A DNA stretch of 64,000 nt from positions 744,001 to 808,000 of the forward strand of contig NZ_PPEI02000002.1 in assembly GCF_002899895.1 (NCBI RefSeq). Reading direction: 5' to 3'. The DNA comes from Chryseobacterium oncorhynchi. GTDB taxonomy: Bacteria; Bacteroidota; Bacteroidia; Flavobacteriales; Weeksellaceae. Numbering within the stretch: position 1 is the first letter of the stretch; each line of letters begins with the position of its first letter. The position numbers and the translations under genes are program-made. Positions 43,296-52,642 of the stretch are shown in pieces. The notes under the pieces were generated by a model that saw only the letters and a list, made by a program, of their open reading frames with translations, did no database searches and was not told the origin of the DNA.

Positions 43296-45284
43296 CTATC
43301 TTTTTCTATTCCCATAAATACCCTTGATTGGTGAGTATTCGATGATATTGCTTAATCGTATTGAAGCCTGTTTCAACAAGGTAATCTTTTTGATCAGCTC
43401 ATAATACTTGGTTTCATCTGTACTGCTGTGTTCATCAAGTTCCTTGGCTGTTTCCGTGATTAAATAATCAATATATCGGTATTTATGCAATAAGACATCC
43501 CCTTTGATCTGATCTGCCACCTTATCTCCGTAATTGGGTGGATAAATACTTCTGGAAGCCCAGTTTTCAAGTTCATCCAAAGGCAGTAAGGCATCCACCA
43601 CCTTTGAGGTAATCTCTTCATCCATAAAAGATACAAAAAAGTTCCCACTTCTAAGTTCTTCTTTCTGAATTCCCTCTCTTACCTGGTTAATAATAATCTC
43701 ATTTTCTTTTACTAAAAATGTATAATGCTCCTCTTCAAAATGATGTAAAATTTCCTCAATAACGGTAATCTGATATTCTTCATTTTGTTCATTCATCCTC
43801 TTCAATACAATATCCCCAAACATCAGCATATGATCTACCAGTTTATTCTCCATAAACAAGACATCAAACAGAAAAGGATCTTCTTTTTCCTTATCTAAAG
43901 GAACAATCTCCATTTTTGGAGCGGCAGTCTTTTCTTTTTGTTGTTGCTGAACATGATGCGTCTGATTCTGGGTAATTTGCTTCTGAACATCCAATTCATT
44001 GAAAAGACTCTGCTCAGAAAGACCAAACTTATTGGAAACCTCTTTAAGGTACACTTCTCTTTTCAGGGCGTTCTGTACAAAGGAAACCGATTTTACAATA
44101 TCACGAATGGCTTCAGCCTTTTTAATAGGGTCACTTCCTACATCCCTTAGCAGAATTTCAGCCTTAAAGTCGATGAAATCCATCGCTTCATTTTCAATGT
44201 ATTTCTCAACATATTCCTGTGGATGTTTTCTGGCAAAGGAATCCGGGTCATCACCATCCGGAAATAGCAATACACGAATGTTCATTCCCTCTGTCAGCAA
44301 CATATCAATGCTTCGGAAACTGGCTTTAATACCGGCATTGTCTCCGTCAAAAAGGATCGTTACATTTTCTGTAAGCCTTTTAATCAACTTGATTTGCTCC
44401 GTGGTCAGGGAAGTTCCGGAGCTTGCTACCACGTTCTCTATTCCGGACATATGAAGAGAAATCACATCCATATATCCCTCCACCAAAAGACAACCATTCT
44501 TTCTCGAAATCGCCTGCTTACTTTGGTTTAATCCGTAAAGAACATTGGATTTATGATAAATCTCTGTTTCCGGTGAATTGAGATACTTCGCCGTTTTAAC
44601 ATTGTTCTTAAGAATCCTTGCTCCAAATCCCAAAATCCTTCCTGAGAAACTATGAATTGGGAAAATAACTCTTTCTCTGAAACGATCTACTCCTGCAGGC
44701 GTATTTTCAGGGAAAATGGAAAGTCCTGATTTTTCAAGAATCTCTTTATTATACCCTTTTTCCAATGCATAGGTTGTAAAGGCATTCTTTTTTTCGGGAG
44801 AATATCCAAGTTGGAACTTCTTGATGATATCATCTTTAAGCTCTCTTTCCTTAAAATAAGCAAGACCTATACTTCTTCCCTCTTCATCATCCCAAAGGAT
44901 CTCCTGAAAATAGGTATTGGCAACCTCATGGATCTTATACAGCAGATCTTTTTCAGTCTGTGCATGTTTTGCTTCCTCAGAAATTTCACGAAGATCTTCT
45001 TCAATTTCGATTCCATATTTCTTGGCTGCATGGCGAAGTGCCTCAGGATAAGTAAAGTTTTCAATTTCCATCAGGAAAGAGATGGCTGTACCTCCTTTTC
45101 CTGTAGAGAAATCTTTCCAGATCTGCTTACTTGGTGAAACCACAAAACTTGGAGACTTTTCTTCATGAAAAGGACTGAGTCCTTTAAAGTTAGACCCTGC
45201 TCTTTTCAACTGCACATACTCGCCCACAATCTCTTCAACGCGGATTGTGGAGAATATTTTATCAATGGTCTGCTTAGAAATCAT
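43296..45284 (-). CDS. dnaG: DNA primase with degenerate zinc-binding domain
   Basis: About 662 residues from the ATG at 45284 (MISKQTIDKIF); an upstream ATG adds five residues. The TOPRIM part has LLVEGYMDVISLH and LFDGDNAG, and the RNA-polymerase domain around RVIFPIHSFSGRILGFGARIL is intact. The N-terminal zinc ribbon, CPxH-x17-CxxC in other bacteria, is changed: positions 37, 40, 58 and 61 are S, H, D and T, so only His remains. GLSPFHEEKSPSF keeps the surrounding fold. The enzyme makes Okazaki primers. I believe this zinc loss is shared by other Flavobacteriia. Confidence 0.96.
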   Translation of the reverse strand: MISKQTIDKIFSTIRVEEIVGEYVQLKRAGSNFKGLSPFHEEKSPSFVVSPSKQIWKDFSTGKGGTAISFLMEIENFTYPEALRHAAKKYGIEIEEDLREISEEAKHAQTEKDLLYKIHEVANTYFQEILWDDEEGRSIGLAYFKERELKDDIIKKFQLGYSPEKKNAFTTYALEKGYNKEILEKSGLSIFPENTPAGVDRFRERVIFPIHSFSGRILGFGARILKNNVKTAKYLNSPETEIYHKSNVLYGLNQSKQAISRKNGCLLVEGYMDVISLHMSGIENVVASSGTSLTTEQIKLIKRLTENVTILFDGDNAGIKASFRSIDMLLTEGMNIRVLLFPDGDDPDSFARKHPQEYVEKYIENEAMDFIDFKAEILLRDVGSDPIKKAEAIRDIVKSVSFVQNALKREVYLKEVSNKFGLSEQSLFNELDVQKQITQNQTHHVQQQQKEKTAAPKMEIVPLDKEKEDPFLFDVLFMENKLVDHMLMFGDIVLKRMNEQNEEYQITVIEEILHHFEEEHYTFLVKENEIIINQVREGIQKEELRSGNFFVSFMDEEITSKVVDALLPLDELENWASRSIYPPNYGDKVADQIKGDVLLHKYRYIDYLITETAKELDEHSSTDETKYYELIKKITLLKQASIRLSNIIEYSPIKGIYGNRKR

Positions 45285-45381
45285 GGTACAAAAATACACA
45301 TAAAAAAAAACCTTACAATTATATAAACGTACTTATATATTTCGAGGATTTTTATGATTATTTTTGCAAACAAATTAGCAT

Positions 45382-45789
45382 ATGCAGTTCACTATCCATA
45401 CAATTGAAGACTGGCAGGAAATTGTTGACACCATCATTCCTGAATTAAAACATAACATCCTATTATTAAAGGGAAATCTGGGAGCAGGAAAAACCACTTT
45501 CACTCAATTTTTACTTAAAAATATGGGAAGTAAAGATGAGGTCAATTCTCCTACTTATTCTATTGTTAATGAATACAACACATCAAAAGGAAAAGTATAT
45601 CACTTTGATCTTTATCGTCTAAAAAACATTGAAGAAGTTTATGATATCGGGATTGAAGAATACCTTGATAACTCTTTTCTATGCATTATTGAATGGCCAG
45701 AAGTATATGAAGATGAGCTTTACGGGCTCAACTATCACACAATGAGTATTCTGAATACGGGTGAAAACAGAGAAGTTTCATTCGATTAA
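45382..45789 (+). CDS. tsaE: tRNA threonylcarbamoyladenosine biosynthesis protein TsaE
   Basis: 135 residues. Walker A GNLGAGKTTFTQFLL is at about 34-48, followed by the family motif SPTYSIVNEY and HFDLYRL. TsaE is the ATPase that works with TsaB and TsaD to make t6A37 in ANN-decoding tRNAs. Normal length. It precedes alanine dehydrogenase by 68 bases on the same strand. Confidence 0.95.
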   Translation: MQFTIHTIEDWQEIVDTIIPELKHNILLLKGNLGAGKTTFTQFLLKNMGSKDEVNSPTYSIVNEYNTSKGKVYHFDLYRLKNIEEVYDIGIEEYLDNSFLCIIEWPEVYEDELYGLNYHTMSILNTGENREVSFD

Positions 45790-45797
45790 ATATTATG

Positions 45798-45805
45798 TAT
45801 CTTTG
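45798..45805 (+). promoter_or_regulatory. Probable -7 box of the ald operon
   Basis: TATCTTTG fits TAnnTTTG between the tsaE stop codon and the alanine dehydrogenase ATG, 52 bases upstream of the latter. No good -33 element. Confidence 0.45.
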
Positions 45806-45857
45806 CTTACTAATTAAGTGTAAAAAAACAATCTGTAAGACATAATTTAATTTAAGG

Positions 45858-47048
45858 ATGAGCACAAACATTTTTACTCCTTTCACAGAAGAAGAATTGA
45901 TGCCGAAAGAGGAAAAATTGGAGGTTATAAAGAAAGGAAAACAATTCAGTATTGGAATTCCTAAGGAAACCTGTCTCAACGAAAGGAGAACCTGCATTAC
46001 TCCAGATGCTGTACAGGTATTGGTAGAACATGGCCATGAGATCATCGTAGAATCAGGGGCCGGACAAGGTTCATTTTTTACAGATTTACAATATTCCGAA
46101 TCGGGGGCAAAGATTACCAATGATCCCAAGGAAGCATTCGGACAGGATCTGATCTTAAAGATTAACCCTCCTACCGAAGACGAAATCGATTTTATGAAAC
46201 CTAACACCTACCTGGTTTCAGCCCTTCAAATTAATCTTAGGGATAAAGAATATTTCCTTAAGCTTGCAGAGAAAAAAATAAATGCAATCGCCTTTGAATT
46301 TATCGTTGATGAATATAAGCAGCTTGCATTGGTAAGATTAATTGGTGAAATTGCAGGAACCGTTTCTGTTCTATATGCATCAGAATTACTAGCTCTTTCC
46401 AACGGTTTAATGCTTGGCGGAATTACAGGTGTAAGACCTGCAGAAGTCGTCATCCTTGGAGCAGGAATTGTAGGTGAATTTGCCACAAAGGCAGCCATCG
46501 GTTTGGGTGCAAGTATCAAGGTATTCGACAACTCACTATCTAAACTGAGAAGGCTTCATACAATGGTTGACAGCCGCGTTCCTACTTCCATTATTGATCC
46601 TAAGGAGCTTAGCAAAAGCCTAAGACGTGCAGATGTAGTAATTGGAGCTCTTCCAAGATTAAATATGACCCCTATCGTAACCGAAGATATGGTGATGAAG
46701 ATGAAAAAAGGAAGTGTCATTATTGATATTACCATAGACAACGGTAAGGTGATTGAAACATCAGAACTGACAACCATGGAAGATCCTTACATCATTAAAC
46801 ATGGTGTGATCCACTGCGGACTTCCGAACCTTACATCAAGAATGCCTAGAACTACCACAAAGGCTATTTCTAATTTCTTCCTTTCCTATATTTTAAATTA
46901 TGATGAAGAAGGCGGCTTTGAAAATATGCTGATCCGCAAAAATGAAATGAAGCAGAGCTTATATATGTACAAAGGAAGACATACCAAAAAGATCATCTGT
47001 GACCGTTTCGGACTTACATACCACGATATCAATCTTTTAATTTTCTAA
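45858..47048 (+). CDS. ald: Alanine dehydrogenase
   Basis: 396 residues, about 25 longer at the N-terminus than most. SIGIPKETCLNERRTCITP has the substrate-side Arg and Lys region. The NAD-binding motif is VILGAGIVGEFA. Later, HCGLPNLTSRMPRTTTKA is typical of Ald and nicotinamide transhydrogenase-like enzymes. It interconverts alanine and pyruvate plus ammonia. The next gene starts at the base after its stop codon, so they form one transcript with the signalling genes downstream. Confidence 0.93.
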   Translation: MSTNIFTPFTEEELMPKEEKLEVIKKGKQFSIGIPKETCLNERRTCITPDAVQVLVEHGHEIIVESGAGQGSFFTDLQYSESGAKITNDPKEAFGQDLILKINPPTEDEIDFMKPNTYLVSALQINLRDKEYFLKLAEKKINAIAFEFIVDEYKQLALVRLIGEIAGTVSVLYASELLALSNGLMLGGITGVRPAEVVILGAGIVGEFATKAAIGLGASIKVFDNSLSKLRRLHTMVDSRVPTSIIDPKELSKSLRRADVVIGALPRLNMTPIVTEDMVMKMKKGSVIIDITIDNGKVIETSELTTMEDPYIIKHGVIHCGLPNLTSRMPRTTTKAISNFFLSYILNYDEEGGFENMLIRKNEMKQSLYMYKGRHTKKIICDRFGLTYHDINLLIF

Positions 47049-47420
47049 ATGAAAAAATTTAAATTTTATGCAATAGGCTTCATTCCGGGGCTAGTTATCG
47101 TATTTTTTATTTTAAACAAGAAAGGAGCAAGCTGCAGCGGGTATCTACCCAATAGCCGTGTCATTGCAGAAACCCTTTCAAAGGAATTCAAGTATTCCGA
47201 AGAGGTAAAAACAGCAATGATCACTTACAAGATTGATGAAAAATTTGTAAAGGACAGCATTATTACCAACGGGAAAGTAGACTTTGACAAAAGTAATGCT
47301 CAGAAAAAACCATGCCCTGGCTATCTTTTGACATATCCTGAAAAAAATCCGACCTACGAGATTGGTTTTGATAAATGCGAGGAAACTGTAACTGTAAACA
47401 GCCTTAAGAAGCTTAGATAA
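47049..47420 (+). CDS. Small membrane-anchored protein after ald
   Basis: 123 residues, not recognised. One N-terminal transmembrane helix (about 6-23) leads to an extracytoplasmic domain with three cysteines: C29 and C89 (CSGYLP, CPGYLL, two similar short motifs) and a further Cys in FDKCEET. The two CxGYL motifs may mark paired strands. It begins on the base following the ald stop codon, so it is almost surely cotranslated, but no functional link is evident. Confidence 0.65.
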   Translation: MKKFKFYAIGFIPGLVIVFFILNKKGASCSGYLPNSRVIAETLSKEFKYSEEVKTAMITYKIDEKFVKDSIITNGKVDFDKSNAQKKPCPGYLLTYPEKNPTYEIGFDKCEETVTVNSLKKLR

Positions 47421-47440
47421 GTTTCAATAATCCCAACGAT

Positions 47441-48214
47441 ATGGAAGGCAACTACTACATGATTCATGATTATCTGATATTCATCGGAGTCTTTGCCATT
47501 TTCCTTTTTTTAACGACCAGTATTTATCTTTTCAGCCAAAATCAGAAACTGAAACAGAAAAACGCCAAGCTATCTGAGGCCAATAAGATTATTGAGCAGC
47601 GCCTTAATGAAGTTCGCTTAGAGCATATCGGAACAAAGCTGAATCCGCATTTGTTTAAAAACATCCTCAATTCTGTTCAGTCACATGCCTACCAGACTTA
47701 TATGTCTCTGGATAAGTTGGCCAACGTTCTGGATTATATTTTATACGAAAGCAACAACAAGTATGTAAGCCCAAAGGAGGAGCTCAATTTTGCCTTAAGC
47801 CTTATTGAAATTAATAAAATCAAGATCAATCCCCTTTTTGATTTTAGAATCAAATCAAGGGTCAATAAGTCTGATTCTGTTTATGAAGAAAAAGTCTTTG
47901 CCCCATTAATATCTGTTGACCTTATTGAAAATGCCTTCAAGCACACTGATTTTCTGGCTCAGGATTCTTTCATTTCCATTTATCTGGAACTTGAAAACGG
48001 CATTTTTACGATGAAAGTGAGTAATAAAGCTTCATTAAAAAATATTCTGGAAAAGGAAAAGAGTGGCTTTGGAAGCCAGTCTTTGGATCAAAGACTTAAA
48101 ATGATCTACAGCACTTACTATCAACTGGAAAGAAGCTCAAAAAACGGTATCTTCACTGCAGAATTAAAAATCAATTTAGGAGAATTCTATGATAAAATGC
48201 GTTATTCTGGATGA
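47441..48214 (+). CDS. LytS-type sensor histidine kinase, single helix
   Basis: 257 residues. One transmembrane helix at about 11-32 and a short coiled coil at 33-62 (KLKQKNAKLSEANKIIEQRL). The phospho-accepting His is H70 in KLNPHLFKNILNSVQSHA, the His-kinase internal (LytS/YpdA) pattern. The ATP-binding part has DLIENAFKH and SGFGSQSLDQRLKMIY. The sensor domain is minimal, so the signal is probably read through the helix or a partner. It overlaps the regulator gene by 26 bases, a clear pair. Confidence 0.9.
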   Translation: MEGNYYMIHDYLIFIGVFAIFLFLTTSIYLFSQNQKLKQKNAKLSEANKIIEQRLNEVRLEHIGTKLNPHLFKNILNSVQSHAYQTYMSLDKLANVLDYILYESNNKYVSPKEELNFALSLIEINKIKINPLFDFRIKSRVNKSDSVYEEKVFAPLISVDLIENAFKHTDFLAQDSFISIYLELENGIFTMKVSNKASLKNILEKEKSGFGSQSLDQRLKMIYSTYYQLERSSKNGIFTAELKINLGEFYDKMRYSG

Positions 48215-48899
48215 TGAATTACTAGCCATCAGCTATCTAAAGCTTCTATGTGAACAGATTGATGATGTAGAAGTCATAAAGGCATTCAATGATCCTAAGA
48301 TATTTCTAAAAGAAATTGATTCCTTGGATTGTAATCTTTGTATACTGGACATCGAAATGCCCGGAATGACAGGGCTTCAGGTTGCAGAATTAATTTCCGG
48401 TTCAAAAAAAATAATCTTTACTACCGCTTATAAAGAATACGCAGCCGAGGCATTTGACCTGAATGTTGTGGACTATGTAAGAAAGCCCATCAAAAAAGAA
48501 CGCTTGGTACAAGCTTTTGAAAAAGCCAAGGAACAAATTACTACCGTTCAGAAGAAAACTTTTATTGAATGGAATACCAATATTGGTAAAACAGTTATTC
48601 TAACAGAGCAGATCGCCTACATCAAGACGTCAGAAATCGACAGCCGTGATAAGGATATTACGCTTAATGATGGAACAGCTATTGTTTTAAAGAATCTTAA
48701 TTTTAAAAATCTTCTGGAAATGCTTCCAGCCAAAGATTTTGTACAGGTTAATAAAAAAGAGATCATTGCACTGGCCTCTATCAAAGTATTTTCAACCAAC
48801 GAAATCATTACTACTATTCCTACGGAAGACCACAGTTTCCTAAAACTTCAGATTGGAGAAGCCTACAAAAATTCATTACTGGAATTGTTTGGAAAATAG
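48189..48899 (+). CDS. LytTR response regulator
   Basis: 236 residues. Receiver domain residues 1-120 with phospho-acceptor D54 (CILDIEMPGM), the acidic DDE at 8-10 and the K in the RKPIKKERL segment. The LytTR DNA-binding domain fills about 135-236 (IAYIKTSEIDSRDKDITL). It is translated from within the kinase gene's 3' end. The target genes are not in sight. Confidence 0.93.
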   Translation: MIKCVILDDELLAISYLKLLCEQIDDVEVIKAFNDPKIFLKEIDSLDCNLCILDIEMPGMTGLQVAELISGSKKIIFTTAYKEYAAEAFDLNVVDYVRKPIKKERLVQAFEKAKEQITTVQKKTFIEWNTNIGKTVILTEQIAYIKTSEIDSRDKDITLNDGTAIVLKNLNFKNLLEMLPAKDFVQVNKKEIIALASIKVFSTNEIITTIPTEDHSFLKLQIGEAYKNSLLELFGK

Positions 48900-49145
48900 A
48901 TTTTTCAATTATTCCGGTTTTGTTACAGAATATGAACTATTTCATTTTATGACAGCTCCTTTTTTCATCCTTTAATTTACTTGTTTTTGTACTGATCAGG
49001 ACGGAAAATGGGGGTTCGGGACAGGTCTCGGCTATTCATTTAAATAAATTTGATTACATTTTTTACAACATTCATTACATTTAAAAAATAAGGTATTTTA
49101 ATCTCAAAATATTCTTATCAACTTTGCATCAAAATTATAGGAATC

Positions 49146-51425
49146 ATGAATTTGGGGAAATACAGAAATTTAATTTTCTACATCACTACCATAGCCGTCT
49201 TTTCATGCCTGATGTACTATTTCATCATTGAAGGACAGACCTTGGAAATAAAGGAAAACATTGTTGCTAAAACCAGCACTGGCTCTACTTGGGAAAATTT
49301 CCAGGAATCATTCAAAACAAATCTACACCACCCACTCGCATTATTATTGGCCCAAATTGTTACCATTATCCTTACAGCAAGGCTTTTTGGATGGATCTGT
49401 ATGAAAATAAGACAGCCAAGTGTAATTGGAGAAATGATTGCCGGTATTATTCTGGGGCCATCACTTCTTGGGATGTATTTTCCTGAGTTTTCTGCGTTTC
49501 TTTTCCCAAAAGAATCATTAGGTAATCTACAGTTTCTGAGCCAGATAGGTCTTATTCTCTTTATGTATATTGTAGGAATGGAGCTGGATTTGAGTGTTTT
49601 AAGAAAAAAAGCACACGACGCTGTTGTCATCAGCCATGCCAGTATCATTATCCCTTTTGCGCTGGGAATTGGGCTATCCTACTTTATTTATCAGGAATTT
49701 TCACCGGATGGTATTCAGTTTACTTCTTTTGCTTTATTTATAGCCATTTCTATGAGTATTACGGCTTTTCCGGTATTGGCAAGAATTGTACAAGAAAGGA
49801 ATCTTCAGAAAACCAAGCTTGGAACCATCGTTATTACCTGTGCAGCAGCAGATGATATTACAGCATGGTGTATTCTTGCTGCAGTAATTGCCATTGTAAA
49901 GGCAGGTTCATTTACAAGTTCGATCTATGTGATCATTATGGCCATTGCCTACGTCTTTTTAATGATTAAAATTGTAAGACCATTCCTAAAAAGAATCGGA
50001 GATCTTCAGGCAGGAAAAAACACCATCAACAAACCAATGGTTGCCATTTTCTTCCTTACCCTGATCTTATCATCATATGTTACAGAAGTTATTGGTATTC
50101 ATGCTTTATTCGGAGCGTTTATGGCAGGAGCTATTATGCCGGAAAATGCGAAATTCCGTACTTTGTTTATCGATAAAGTGGAAGATGTAGCCTTGGTACT
50201 TCTTCTTCCGTTGTTCTTTGTTTTCACAGGACTTCGTACTCAAATTGGCTTGTTGAATGACAGCCACTTATGGATGACCGCAGGTTTTATCATTTTAACC
50301 GCAGTTGTCGGAAAATTTGCAGGAAGTGCATTGACTGCCAGGTTCGTAGGAATAAACTGGAAAGAAAGCTTAACGATTGGAGCTTTGATGAATACCCGAG
50401 GTTTGATGGAGCTTATTGTACTAAATATCGGCTATGATCTCGGAGTATTAGGCCCAGAAATCTTCGCAATGCTTGTTATTATGGCTCTGTTTACTACTTT
50501 TATGACAGGCCCGGCATTAGATTTTATTAATTTTATTTTTAAATCAAAAAAAGACGAAGACGAAACAATTCCGGAAAATGACTCCAAGTATCGGGTATTA
50601 CTGTCTTTTGACAAACCTGAATCCGGAAGTACCCTCCTAAGACTTGCCCACGATTTTACGAATAAAATGAATGGCAATAAGAGTATCACAGCGATGAATA
50701 TTGCTCCGGTAGATGAAATGCACGCTTATGATATTGATGAATATGAAGAATCACAGTTCCAGAATGTCATTGAAACATCTCATGAACTGAATCTGGAGGT
50801 TGCTACTCTTTTTAAAGCCTCAACGGATATAGAAAATGATCTTACCAGCATCACCAATAAAGGACATTATGATCTTCTCCTGATCATGCTTGGAAAATCA
50901 ATGTATGAGGGAAGTTTACTCGGAAGACTCTTAGGTTTCACGACCAAGATCATTAACCCCGAAAAGCTTTTGAATACGGTAAAAGGGAAAGGAAATATCT
51001 TCAACAATTCTCCTTTTGATGATTTTACATTACAAATTCTGGATAAAGCAAATATCCCTGTAGGTGTTTTGGTGGAAAAAGATTTCACAGCGGCAGATAA
51101 AGTATTTGTCCCGATCTTCAATCTAAGTGACTTTTATCTTCTTGAATATGCCAAAAGACTGATTAACAATAACAATTCTCAAATCATCATTCTTGACGCA
51201 GCAGGACAAATTCGCAATAATATTGAGGTGAAAGAACTCATCAGAAGTATTGAACAGGTTGCGCCTAATCATATCACCCTGTACAATGAGAAAAAAATTG
51301 AAAAGGAATTCCTAAGCTCCCAGGACTTAATGTTGATCAGCAGCAAAAGCTGGAAAAACCTGATTGATACTAAAAGTCTTTGGTTGTCTGATATTCCGTC
51401 AACATTAATTATTTCAAATCCGTAA
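49146..51425 (+). CDS. CPA2-family cation/proton antiporter with C-terminal USP-like domain
   Basis: 759 residues. An N-terminal helix (8-27) and then about 12 hydrophobic segments form the Na+/H+ exchanger core (PSVIGEMIAGIILGPSLLG, then MSITAFPVLARI with the following AADDITAWC). The ND/DD pair in CAAADDITAW is the proton-coupled site of the family. From about 480 a soluble part has USP-like strands (RVLLSFDKPESGSTLLRLAHDF). It balances K+, Na+ or pH. Independent gene; the 247-base gap before it has no clear element apart from AT-rich sequence. Confidence 0.92.
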   Translation: MNLGKYRNLIFYITTIAVFSCLMYYFIIEGQTLEIKENIVAKTSTGSTWENFQESFKTNLHHPLALLLAQIVTIILTARLFGWICMKIRQPSVIGEMIAGIILGPSLLGMYFPEFSAFLFPKESLGNLQFLSQIGLILFMYIVGMELDLSVLRKKAHDAVVISHASIIIPFALGIGLSYFIYQEFSPDGIQFTSFALFIAISMSITAFPVLARIVQERNLQKTKLGTIVITCAAADDITAWCILAAVIAIVKAGSFTSSIYVIIMAIAYVFLMIKIVRPFLKRIGDLQAGKNTINKPMVAIFFLTLILSSYVTEVIGIHALFGAFMAGAIMPENAKFRTLFIDKVEDVALVLLLPLFFVFTGLRTQIGLLNDSHLWMTAGFIILTAVVGKFAGSALTARFVGINWKESLTIGALMNTRGLMELIVLNIGYDLGVLGPEIFAMLVIMALFTTFMTGPALDFINFIFKSKKDEDETIPENDSKYRVLLSFDKPESGSTLLRLAHDFTNKMNGNKSITAMNIAPVDEMHAYDIDEYEESQFQNVIETSHELNLEVATLFKASTDIENDLTSITNKGHYDLLLIMLGKSMYEGSLLGRLLGFTTKIINPEKLLNTVKGKGNIFNNSPFDDFTLQILDKANIPVGVLVEKDFTAADKVFVPIFNLSDFYLLEYAKRLINNNNSQIIILDAAGQIRNNIEVKELIRSIEQVAPNHITLYNEKKIEKEFLSSQDLMLISSKSWKNLIDTKSLWLSDIPSTLIISNP

Positions 51426-51514
51426 CACACAGATATTTCTATTTCTACATGAAGCCGTAAATATTATTCGTTGTTTGTAAAGAAAAAACGGGTATATTTA
51501 TAGCTTCATTTTTT

Positions 51515-52000
51515 TTGAATATGCTGATTAACAGTAAAGATGGCACCATAAAACTAGAGGCCTTTGCTACACAGCTGTATAAAGGAATGCTACTCAAACA
51601 GCTTCAACAGACTGAGTTTTATAAGAAAAAATATCATCATGCGCGGGATGTAAAAACCGGATATTTTTGGTATTATTTTGACAGAATGGAAGAAAGAGGA
51701 TATCAATTCTATCTTAATCTCTGCTTTTTTGAAGATCAGTTGCACAGCATCCATATGAATACCTGGAAAAGCACTGATCCCAAGGACTGGAATGAATGGA
51801 CGGAAGAGAAAGAAATGCAGATCTTCCACCGGAACAATGCCTTTCTGGAAATGATTCTGGGAGTATCTCCAACAAAGAAGAAAATACCTTATCCAAGCTG
51901 TACTTTCAAATTTTCATGGGGAAATATCTGGTCTGTATATGATCCTAGAAGTGCCAGCAGCCTAATGGGAATCAGTTATAGTGAAGAGGAAAATAATTAA
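51515..52000 (+). CDS. Conserved-looking protein of unknown function
   Basis: 161 residues, no signal peptide. The middle is unusually rich in Trp and aromatic residues (RDVKTGYFWYYFDRMEER, HMNTWKSTDPKDWNEW, FSWGNIWSVYDPRS). It has alternating strands and helices suggesting a small alpha/beta fold. No motif I can name. Coding composition agrees with neighbours. Lies alone between the antiporter and a zinc-ribbon gene. Confidence 0.6.
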   Translation: MNMLINSKDGTIKLEAFATQLYKGMLLKQLQQTEFYKKKYHHARDVKTGYFWYYFDRMEERGYQFYLNLCFFEDQLHSIHMNTWKSTDPKDWNEWTEEKEMQIFHRNNAFLEMILGVSPTKKKIPYPSCTFKFSWGNIWSVYDPRSASSLMGISYSEEENN

Positions 52001-52026
52001 TAACCACAAAAACAAAATAGTATACT

Positions 52027-52563
52027 ATGTGCCGATATGCCATGATGGTTTACAAAGCTCATTATGCCTGTTTCAACTGCCAGAAAACATTTAAACGACG
52101 TGCTTTATACGACGTGGATAAAAGTAAACAAACCTCTGTAGAGGCTAAGTGCCCCGAATGTGGAAACCTAATGGCAAACATGGGACTGGATTTTGAATCT
52201 CCTGCAAAAAACGATCATAAGCAATGGGCACATATCCAAAATCTTTATACAGTGGGAATCACCTTTCACTCCTGTGGATGCTCCGGACCCGGATATATTC
52301 CTCAGGATCGAAAAGCCATTATTACTTACCTTGAAAAAATACGCTCAGAATATATGCGTGCTCTGGTATTCTGGAGGTACCGCATAGAACCGGAAAATAA
52401 AAGAGAACGCGAAATTGAGTATCAAAAAAATGGATCTCAGCTATGGGCCGTTAGCCGTAATGCTTTTAAAGAAACGGTAAGCAATCAGGATGGGATTAAT
52501 TACTGGATTAATAAGATCAAGGAGGTTGAAGAGCGGCTTACTACTATCAAAGAAAATAAATAA
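52027..52563 (+). CDS. Zinc-ribbon protein
   Basis: 178 residues. Two cysteine pairs, C15/C18 (CFNC) and C42/C45 (CPEC), form a zinc ribbon, and a further HSCGC cluster lies near 81-85. The C-terminal half is helical and charged. DNA, RNA or protein contacts are all possible. It starts 27 bases after the previous gene, so they may be cotranscribed. The function is not recognised. Confidence 0.65.
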   Translation: MCRYAMMVYKAHYACFNCQKTFKRRALYDVDKSKQTSVEAKCPECGNLMANMGLDFESPAKNDHKQWAHIQNLYTVGITFHSCGCSGPGYIPQDRKAIITYLEKIRSEYMRALVFWRYRIEPENKREREIEYQKNGSQLWAVSRNAFKETVSNQDGINYWINKIKEVEERLTTIKENK

Positions 52564-52642
52564 TCTCTTTTTTCAATATCACAATCTGGAAATAGAGCAG
52601 TTTACCAATAATTTTGGAATTGTTACATTATATAATATAAGG

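Noticed and set aside
49146-51425. The antiporter taken as a KefC-type glutathione-gated K+ channel
   Set aside because: The C-terminal part looks USP-like and I see no RCK/KTN GxGxxG motif, so I keep the broader CPA2 call.
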